A DNA stretch of 11,362 nucleotides from the NCBI GenBank assembly GCA_014879765.1, contig JACSRL010000213.1:1-11362 (forward strand), in the 5' to 3' direction. The stretch's first letter is position 1. Every line of letters starts with the position of its first letter. This DNA is from Anaerolinea sp. GTDB taxonomy: Bacteria > Chloroflexota > Anaerolineae > JAAEKA01. The position numbers and the translations under genes are program-made. Below, piece after piece: positions 6,586 through 11,362 of the stretch. The notes under the pieces were generated by a model that was not told the DNA's origin, searched no databases, and saw only the letters and a program-made list of their open reading frames with translations.

Positions 6586-7486
6586 CTTGATCCTCCTGGG
6601 GCAGCGTCACCTGCACCTCGTTCAACTTCAGATCGCGGCGCTTCAACAGCCAGTAGAGGCCGGTGGCCAGGGTGGCCACGCTGGCGGCGATCACCGGCGT
6701 CTTGGTCATCACCGCCTCGGCCTGGTGCGAGATAGTCTGTTCGCCCAGCTCAGGCAGGCCCAGTTGGCTGAAGGGGACGCCCGCCAGATAGAGCATCGAC
6801 GTGCCGCCGGCCTCATATTCGCCATAGACCTTGTCCACATAGCGGCGCTGGTTGGAGCGGATGCGGGCCCGCGCCTGGGCCAACATGTCGGAGCGGCGGC
6901 CAAAGTGCAGCGCGCCGGCCGGGCAACTGGCGACGCAGGCTGGCATCTCCCCCTCCGCCAGCCGCTGCACGCACAGATCGCACTTGTGGATCAGACCCAG
7001 CGGGTTGTTCCAATCGTAGGTGGGCACGCCGAAGGGGCAGGCATACTGGCAATAGCGGCAGCCGATGCACTTCTTGTCGTCATACGTCACCGGGCCATCG
7101 GCCGTCTTGCGCAGCGCGCCCACGGTGCAAGCCGAGACGCAGGCCGGATGCTGGCAGTGCATGCATTGCCGCTTGACGTTGATGGTCTTTTCGGCGCCAG
7201 GAGCGGGGCGCAGATCGATGAAGGAATAGGCCTCGCTGCTCAGCGCCGTAGGCTCGACGGTGGGATTGGGTCTGCTCTTGACTTCCTTGCAGGCCAGCGC
7301 GCAGGACTGGCAGCCGGTGCAACGGGTGGTGTCGATGAGCATGGCCCAGCCGTTTTCGGAGGTCGAGCCGCTGGCTGAGGCCGGGCTGGCCTGGCTGCCC
7401 AGCACACAGGTGGCGGTGACTGCGGCCGCGCCGACGCCGGCGGTCTTCAGAAAATCGCGGCGGGACAGGGTTGGTTGGGTGGTCAT
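6575..7486 (-). CDS. HybA-like Tat-exported ferredoxin subunit with four [4Fe-4S] clusters
   Basis: The 303-residue protein carries electrons between the NrfD-type membrane subunit and the cytochrome. It begins with a twin-arginine signal (SRRDFLKTAG, residues 8-17, then a hydrophobic stretch), so it is exported folded with its clusters. Sixteen cysteines form four complete cluster motifs: C56-C59-C62-C66, C108-C111-C116-C120, C140-C143-C146-C150 and C169-C172-C184-C188. A C-terminal hydrophobic helix (about 262-281) anchors it to the membrane, as in HybA. ATG 7486 was chosen because GGAGGGG lies six bases upstream and the Tat signal follows at once; a longer in-frame reading upstream overlaps the cytochrome gene. 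It overlaps the cytochrome stop by ATGA and the next gene by 11 bases. No molybdopterin or hydrogenase catalytic subunit accompanies it. Confidence 0.93.
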   Translation of the reverse strand: MTTQPTLSRRDFLKTAGVGAAAVTATCVLGSQASPASASGSTSENGWAMLIDTTRCTGCQSCALACKEVKSRPNPTVEPTALSSEAYSFIDLRPAPGAEKTINVKRQCMHCQHPACVSACTVGALRKTADGPVTYDDKKCIGCRYCQYACPFGVPTYDWNNPLGLIHKCDLCVQRLAEGEMPACVASCPAGALHFGRRSDMLAQARARIRSNQRRYVDKVYGEYEAGGTSMLYLAGVPFSQLGLPELGEQTISHQAEAVMTKTPVIAASVATLATGLYWLLKRRDLKLNEVQVTLPQEDQDGH

Positions 7487-8430
7487 GATTTGCCCCTCCA
7501 AGGTCGTTGGGTCAAGAGAGCTAAAACCAGCATGAAGATGATGCCGGCCAGAACGCCGATGCCGATGCCGACGCCCAGCGCGATGGCCGAAGCCTGCGCG
7601 GTGCGCTGCGCGGAGGCCTGTCCGGCCACGATTTGCGCGGCCTCGCTGGGCTGGATGCCGGCCGCTGCGCCGACAGGCTGAGCGGCCGCGATGGCCGCGG
7701 TGGTCGCCGAACGGTGAAAGATGTTGCTGTGGCAGTCGGCGCACACTTCTGTGTTCACCGCGAACTGATGGGAAGGCGCCGAGGGGCCGTCCACCGCATG
7801 GGGCGAGCTGGCAGGCGTGGTGTGGCAGGAGACGCAGTCGAGCCCGGTGCGTATGTGCGCCTGGTGGCCGGCGTCCTGCAACTGTTCGCGGTGACAGGAC
7901 TTGCAAAGCGCCTGATCCTCCAGCCGCAGGTTCTGGGTGTGCGAGCGATGACAGCCGATGCACTGAACGTCAGCCTGGGCGTGGGGGGTACTGGCCCAAT
8001 CGGCGAAGGTCTCCGCGTGGCAGTCCTGGCAGACCGACGAGTCGACGCTCAGATTCATGACGCCGTCTTCGGGGTGCCCCTCGACCATCGGCCCATGGCA
8101 GGCCTCGCAGGTGACACCGGTGTGCTCAAATTCGCCGGTCACCGGGCTGAAATTCGTGGTGTGGCAGGTCAGGCAGGAGCAATCCTCCCCTTCCTTGCAG
8201 GTCATGAGCGCGTTCTCGATCGCGCTGGTGGCGGCGGCGTGGGGGGAGCTCTGCCAGTCCTGCACCTCAGCCTGATGGCAGAGGGCGCATTGGCCGGGAT
8301 CTGTCCCTGTGGGCTGCAGCTCTCCGGCGCTGGCGGCCGCGGGCAGCAGGATCAGAGCAAGCAAAAGACCCACCATCGCCGCAATGGCTAAGATAGCAGG
8401 TCTGTACGTAGGAATTGAATTGAAGTGCAT
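7483..8430 (-). CDS. Membrane-anchored octaheme cytochrome c
   Basis: This is the first gene of the operon. The 315-residue product has an N-terminal signal sequence (hydrophobic 11-31, likely cut near ASA-GE at 35), eight CXXCH heme-binding motifs and a C-terminal membrane helix (about 283-306) ending in a basic tail. The motifs start at C48, C86, C108, C134, C157, C176, C199 and C230. The hemes therefore lie outside the cytoplasmic membrane, tethered at the C-terminus. Two extra cysteines (C78, C84) flank the second heme site. An alanine/glutamine-rich linker (about 241-280) joins the heme domain to the anchor. ATG 8430 has GGAGG five bases upstream; a TTG at 8442 is a poorer alternative. 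The overlap with the FeS gene argues for a complex of the three products. I cannot assign an enzymatic activity, and electron transfer is the safe call. Confidence 0.9.
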   Translation of the reverse strand: MHFNSIPTYRPAILAIAAMVGLLLALILLPAAASAGELQPTGTDPGQCALCHQAEVQDWQSSPHAAATSAIENALMTCKEGEDCSCLTCHTTNFSPVTGEFEHTGVTCEACHGPMVEGHPEDGVMNLSVDSSVCQDCHAETFADWASTPHAQADVQCIGCHRSHTQNLRLEDQALCKSCHREQLQDAGHQAHIRTGLDCVSCHTTPASSPHAVDGPSAPSHQFAVNTEVCADCHSNIFHRSATTAAIAAAQPVGAAAGIQPSEAAQIVAGQASAQRTAQASAIALGVGIGIGVLAGIIFMLVLALLTQRPWRGKS

Positions 8431-8472
8431 GTCAGCCTCCAAATAGTCGGGCGGTCAGTGTTTCTTGCTATC

Positions 8473-8501
8473 AGGATACCATCAGTAGGAAGCGATTTCA
8501 A
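8473..8501 (-). promoter_or_regulatory. Sigma70-type promoter of the cytochrome-FeS-NrfD operon
   Basis: On the minus strand TTGAAA (8501-8496) is followed after exactly 17 bases by TATCCT (8478-8473), and the -10 is preceded by TGG, giving an extended -10. The predicted start is near 8466, leaving a leader of about 36 bases with the GGAGG ribosome site. Confidence 0.6.
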
Positions 8502-8567
8502 TCGGGTGTTGTCCCCATTTTGTGCATGATGGAACGAACCATTTTGTCGTCAATGCCGCAGTCTGTT

Positions 8568-8585
8568 GTGGGGCGAATCCCCCAC
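8568..8585. other. GC-rich hairpin in the divergent regulatory region
   Basis: GTGGGG / CCCCAC (8568-8573 and 8580-8585) with a six-base loop can form a stable hairpin or serve as a dyad protein site. It lies between the operon promoter and the FNR-like dyad, about 100 bases upstream of the operon start. No T run follows on either strand, so I do not call it a terminator. Confidence 0.3.
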
Positions 8586-8608
8586 GCTCTGGTGCAAATC
8601 ACCCAAAA

Positions 8609-8624
8609 TATGATCTAAATCATA
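8609..8624. promoter_or_regulatory. FNR/CRP-family-like binding site
   Basis: TATGAT-CTAA-ATCATA is a perfect 6+4+6 dyad containing TGAT-N4-ATCA, the core of FNR/Dnr-type sites (TTGAT-N4-ATCAA). Its centre, 8616.5, is 41.5 bases before the start predicted for TAGGAT at 8646-8651, the class II activation geometry for a promoter reading toward the decaheme gene. It is about 150 bases upstream of the operon start on the other side. Oxygen- or nitrogen-oxide-responsive control would suit a respiratory locus; the regulator itself is not in the window. Confidence 0.5.
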
Positions 8625-8645
8625 GCGCGAACAGACGCTTGGTAG

Positions 8646-8651
8646 TAGGAT
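8646..8651 (+). promoter_or_regulatory. Possible activator-dependent -10 for the decaheme gene
   Basis: TAGGAT is a moderate -10 match with no good -35, as expected for a class II activated promoter, and is placed correctly relative to the dyad at 8609-8624. The start would be near 8658, giving a leader of about 230 bases. The rest of the stretch up to 8887 contains no credible gene; another weak pair (TTGACT...TATCGC, spacer 15) lies around 8700. Confidence 0.35.
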
Positions 8652-8839
8652 GTTCATGTCGTTCGCGTGAGAATCCCCTCGGCTTGATTTGTCTATGGTT
8701 GACTGAGCTTCCGACTTGGTATCGCTTTCTCTGTTCGATGTCTGACGCCTGAGCAGCAACGTTCTTTTCCCACCCACCCATTTGGTCGTCCACGCACGGA
8801 AGGGCCTCGCGAACCCATTCCTGCGCAATCGGATAAGCC

Positions 8840-8859
8840 GCACACCAACGACGGTGTGC
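8840..8859 (+). other. Leader hairpin before the decaheme cytochrome
   Basis: GCACACC / GGTGTGC (8840-8846 and 8853-8859, six-base loop) forms a perfect seven-base-pair stem 15 bases before the GGAG ribosome site (8875-8878). The ribosome site itself lies in a small dyad AAGGA-GAC-TCCTT (8873-8885). These could influence mRNA stability or translation. No known riboswitch is recognised. Confidence 0.35.
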
Positions 8860-8887
8860 AACGCATGCGGAGAAGGAGACTCCTTTT

Positions 8888-11107
8888 ATGAAGCGCTTCA
8901 TCCTTTTGGCGCTGTTGGCAGTGGCGGTCGGGCTTTTGGCAGCCTGCGCCGGCAACCAGTCAGCGTCGCAACCGGTCGCTACCCAGGCGCCCTGTCCTGA
9001 GTGTCAGGTCTGTCCTGAGGCAGCCACCTGTCCCGAGCCAGTGGCTTGCCCTGAAGCTCAGACCTGTCCTGAGCCGGTGGTCGCCGTGGTTCCTTTTGAG
9101 GAGGCGTGGGCTAATTCCCCCCACAACGACGCCACCTCCCCCGCCTTCACCCATTGGGACAGCGATGACCCGGCTGTGATCCCCGCCAGTTGCGCCAAGT
9201 GCCACAGTGAGACTGGCTACATGGACTTCCTGGGCGCGGACGGCAGCGAGGCGGGTGTGATCAACGCCGAAAGCGTCCCCGTCGGCACGACCATCACCTG
9301 CGCGGCCTGTCACAACGACGCGGCCGCGGCCAAGACCAGCGTGATGTTCCCCTCAGGCATCGAGATCGCCAACCTGGGCAGCGAGGCGCGCTGCATGGAA
9401 TGCCATCAGGGCCTTGAGTCCTCGGTGGGCCTTGATGCCGCCATCGAGAAGGCCGGCATGACCGAGAAGGTGGATGAGGTCAGCGCCGACCTGCGCGGCA
9501 CCAACATTCACTATTTCGCCGCGGCCGCCACCCAGTACGGCGCCGAGGTCAAGGGCGGATACCAGTATACCGGCAAGGCTTACGACGTGAAGTTCGAGCA
9601 TGTGCGCGGCTTCGACACCTGCGATTCCTGCCACGACACGCACACGCTGGAATTGAAGATGGAGCAGTGCCAGAGCTGTCACGCCGATGTCAAGGATCCC
9701 GAAGACTTCCAGCAGGTGCGCCTGCAGGGCTCTGAGGCCGACTATGACGGCGATGGCGATGTGGAAGAGGGCGTCTTTGAGGAGACCGCCGGCCTGCAGG
9801 AGATTCTCTATGCGGCTATGCAGACCTACGCGACCGACATTGCCGGCACCCCCATGGTTTACACCTCGACGGCCTACCCCTACTTCTTCATCGACACCAA
9901 CGCCGACGGCGAACCCGGCGAAGATGAGGCCATCTACCCCAACGCCTTCAACGCCTGGACCCCGCGCCTGCTCAAGGCCGCCTACAACTACCAGGTTGCC
10001 AACAAGGATCCGGGCAAGTTCGCCCACAATGGCAAGTACATCATCCAGCTCCTCTACGATTCCATCGACGATCTGAGCACCGTCATCTCCACCACGGTGC
10101 CGGTGGCCGATATGGCCCGCAACGATCCGGGCCACTTCGCCGGATCCAATGAGGCTTTCCGCCACTGGGACGAGGATGGCATGGTGCCTGGCACCTGCTC
10201 CAAGTGCCACCAGGCCGATGGCCTGCCGCAGTACCTGGCCGAAGGGGTCAACACCTCCCAGCCGCCGTCCAATGGCTTCCTCTGCAGCACCTGCCACACC
10301 AACTACGAGGACTACGCCCGCATCGAGGTTGCTCAGGTGAAGTTCCCCAGCGGCGCCACCGTGACCATGGAGAACCCGGACAGCAACCTGTGCATCAGTT
10401 GCCACCAGGGCCTGGCCTCGACTGTGACCATCAACAACGCGGTGCAGGGCCTGGATGAGGATGCGGTGCCAGAGCGGGCGCTGCGCTTCAGCAACATCCA
10501 CTACTTTGCGGCCGGCGCGACCCTGTTCGGCAACGAAGTTCAGGGCGCCTATCAGTTCCCTGGCCTCAACTATCTGGGCAAGTACAACCACGTGCCTGGC
10601 TTTGCCGACTGCACCAGTTGCCACGCCACCCACGAGCTGGCGGTGCAGACTGACAAGTGCTTCACCTGCCACGCGGGCGTGGAGACCGTCCAGGACATTC
10701 GCGGCCCGATGTCGGTGGCTGACTACGACGGCGACGGCGACACCACCGAAGGGATCGACGGTGAGATCGCGACCTTCGCCGACAAGCTGTATGCCGCGAT
10801 GCAGGACTACGCCACCACTGTGATCGGCAAGGGCATTGTCTACGACGGCCATGCCTATCCCTACTTCTTCGAGGACGCCGACGGCGACGGCCAGCGCAGC
10901 GAGGGCGAAACTGGCTTCACGGCCTGGACGCCGCGCCTGCTGAAGGCGGCCTACAACTACCAGTATGTCCAGAAGGATCCTGGCGCCTTTGCCCACAACG
11001 GCAAGTATGTGATCCAGTTCCTCTATGACACGCTGAGCAACCTGGGGCAGCGGGTGACGGTGGACATGGCCGGCATGGTGCGGCCAGAAGCGCCGGCGGC
11101 CCAGTAA
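8888..11107 (+). CDS. Decaheme c-type cytochrome lipoprotein, two pentaheme repeats
   Basis: The 739-residue protein has a lipoprotein signal (MKRFILLALL...LAAC, lipid-modified C20), then a Cys-rich linker with CPE repeats (C36, C39, C42, C48, C54, C60). Ten CXXCH motifs follow in two homologous halves: C102, C138, C169, C245, C261 and C437, C466, C502, C575, C591, offset by 328-335 residues. Shared signposts are AF-HWD before the first heme, NIHYFAA, AWTPRLLKAAYNYQ and AHNGKY-IQ-LYD. Each half also has two D-x-D-G-D-G-like loops resembling calcium sites (285-294, 336-342, 612-621, 663-672). It is therefore a surface-anchored electron carrier. GGAG at 8875-8878 supports the start. It is divergent from the octaheme/FeS/NrfD operon, probably its electron partner. 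No catalytic site is recognisable; a reductase for an extracellular acceptor is possible but unproven. Confidence 0.92.
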   Translation: MKRFILLALLAVAVGLLAACAGNQSASQPVATQAPCPECQVCPEAATCPEPVACPEAQTCPEPVVAVVPFEEAWANSPHNDATSPAFTHWDSDDPAVIPASCAKCHSETGYMDFLGADGSEAGVINAESVPVGTTITCAACHNDAAAAKTSVMFPSGIEIANLGSEARCMECHQGLESSVGLDAAIEKAGMTEKVDEVSADLRGTNIHYFAAAATQYGAEVKGGYQYTGKAYDVKFEHVRGFDTCDSCHDTHTLELKMEQCQSCHADVKDPEDFQQVRLQGSEADYDGDGDVEEGVFEETAGLQEILYAAMQTYATDIAGTPMVYTSTAYPYFFIDTNADGEPGEDEAIYPNAFNAWTPRLLKAAYNYQVANKDPGKFAHNGKYIIQLLYDSIDDLSTVISTTVPVADMARNDPGHFAGSNEAFRHWDEDGMVPGTCSKCHQADGLPQYLAEGVNTSQPPSNGFLCSTCHTNYEDYARIEVAQVKFPSGATVTMENPDSNLCISCHQGLASTVTINNAVQGLDEDAVPERALRFSNIHYFAAGATLFGNEVQGAYQFPGLNYLGKYNHVPGFADCTSCHATHELAVQTDKCFTCHAGVETVQDIRGPMSVADYDGDGDTTEGIDGEIATFADKLYAAMQDYATTVIGKGIVYDGHAYPYFFEDADGDGQRSEGETGFTAWTPRLLKAAYNYQYVQKDPGAFAHNGKYVIQFLYDTLSNLGQRVTVDMAGMVRPEAPAAQ

Positions 11108-11153
11108 CGCAACAGCCTGAGCCGGCCCGATAGCCGCTCTGACCGATGATGAC

Positions 11154-11188
11154 AGAGACCGGGTGCATCCTGCATCCGGTCTCTTCAT
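11154..11188 (+). terminator. Intrinsic terminator of the decaheme gene
   Basis: AGAGACCGGGTGCA (11154-11167) pairs with TGCATCCGGTCTCT (11171-11184): 14 base pairs with one G-T wobble and a three-base loop, followed by TCATTTT. It lies 46 bases after the stop codon and is a convincing Rho-independent terminator, so the decaheme gene is probably transcribed alone. Confidence 0.85.
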
Positions 11189-11252
11189 TTTACAGGCCAC
11201 GCTGTGGGCGTGACAGGACCACGGCCACAGGGACCTGTGACCTGCGGTGTGA

Positions 11253-11281
11253 TTGCCAACCCACGTCGCCTGACGTATAAT
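11253..11281 (+). promoter_or_regulatory. Sigma70-type promoter of the right-edge gene
   Basis: TTGCCA (11253-11258) and a perfect TATAAT (11276-11281) are separated by exactly 17 bases. The start would be near 11288, about 47 bases before the ATG at 11335. This is the best promoter match in the window. Confidence 0.75.
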
Positions 11282-11334
11282 GCGGGCAACCAATCCCATG
11301 CGGCAATCGGCCGCTGTTCCGAAAAAGACCTGCC

Positions 11335-11362
11335 ATGCGTTTCTTCAACACCGCCGGACCCA
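11335..11362 (+). CDS. Start of a probable AAA-type ATPase gene (partial, runs off the window)
   Basis: Only nine codons are visible (MRFFNTAGP). From memory, F-NTAGP directly after the start is typical of a family of P-loop ATP-binding proteins that are common and often repeated in Chloroflexota and cyanobacteria genomes, but the Walker motif lies outside the window, so the assignment rests on this short match. The strong promoter just upstream supports a real gene start. The ribosome site is weak (GAAAAAG). Confidence 0.5.

Noticed and set aside
7487..7963. N-terminal extension of the HybA-like protein
   Set aside because: It would overlap the octaheme gene almost completely; the Tat signal begins right after ATG 7486, which has its own ribosome site.
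6437..8391. Plus-strand frames opposite the FeS and octaheme genes (6437-7378 and 7633-8391)
   Set aside because: They are antisense to conserved Cys-cluster and CXXCH-bearing genes. No ribosome sites or family motifs are seen.
8515..8547. Direct repeat CCATTTTGT (8515-8523 and 8539-8547)
   Set aside because: Nine-base repeats 24 bases apart in the regulatory region could bind a regulator, but I see no link to a known site and chance is possible.
9353..11299. Long minus-strand open frame opposite the decaheme gene (648 codons)
   Set aside because: It is an antisense shadow of a GC-rich gene: it lacks recognisable domains, is full of Val/Gly/Ala/His strings, and the opposite strand has ten ordered heme motifs.
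1..11362. CRISPR array, tRNA or rRNA
   Set aside because: No regularly spaced short repeats with unique spacers and no recognisable tRNA or rRNA segments were found on reading either strand.

Overview
The window is most consistent with a Chloroflexota genome (Anaerolineae, Caldilineae or Ardenticatenia type). This is an inference from four things: GC-rich housekeeping and respiratory genes, degenerate GTAACGAGTAAC-type intergenic repeats, the style of the BrnT/partner pair, and a gene start reading MRFFNTAGP at the right edge. No rRNA, tRNA or other marker is present to fix the lineage.

Layout. (1) Positions 1-1653: a short intergenic region with two 80-bp repeat copies, then a complete radA (DNA repair and recombination ATPase). 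(2) About 1654-5340: an accessory block, visibly poorer in GC than its surroundings. It holds a short decayed-looking ORF, a BrnT-type toxin with an overlapping putative antitoxin, an Mrr-like nuclease-domain ORF apparently frameshifted into a second ORF of unknown function, and a Type II restriction-modification pair (beta-class adenine methyltransferase, then a PD-(D/E)XK endonuclease with an EcoRV/HincII-like core). It ends in a perfect 17-bp hairpin shared with the convergent operon on its right. This is a small defence island. (3) 5416-8430, minus strand: a tightly overlapping three-gene operon for a membrane electron-transfer module, comprising a membrane-anchored octaheme cytochrome c, a Tat-exported HybA-like protein with four [4Fe-4S] clusters, and an NrfD/HybB-type quinone-interacting membrane protein. 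(4) 8431-8887: a 457-bp divergent regulatory region with a good sigma70-type promoter for the operon and an FNR/CRP-like dyad (TGAT-N4-ATCA) at class II distance from a possible promoter facing right. (5) 8888-11107, plus strand: a decaheme lipoprotein built from two pentaheme repeats, with a cysteine-rich CPE hexapeptide linker and four calcium-loop-like motifs, followed by a strong intrinsic terminator. (6) 11108-11362: a sigma70-type promoter and the first nine codons of a probable ATPase gene.

How it may work (inference): NrfD exchanges electrons with the menaquinone pool, the HybA-like protein passes them through its FeS clusters to the octaheme cytochrome on the outer face, and the divergently encoded decaheme lipoprotein takes them onward to, or delivers them from, an extracellular or periplasm-like partner. 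No catalytic molybdenum, hydrogenase or nitrite-reductase subunit is encoded here. The set is therefore either a partner-independent electron conduit, possibly for extracellular electron transfer, or it serves a catalytic subunit encoded elsewhere.
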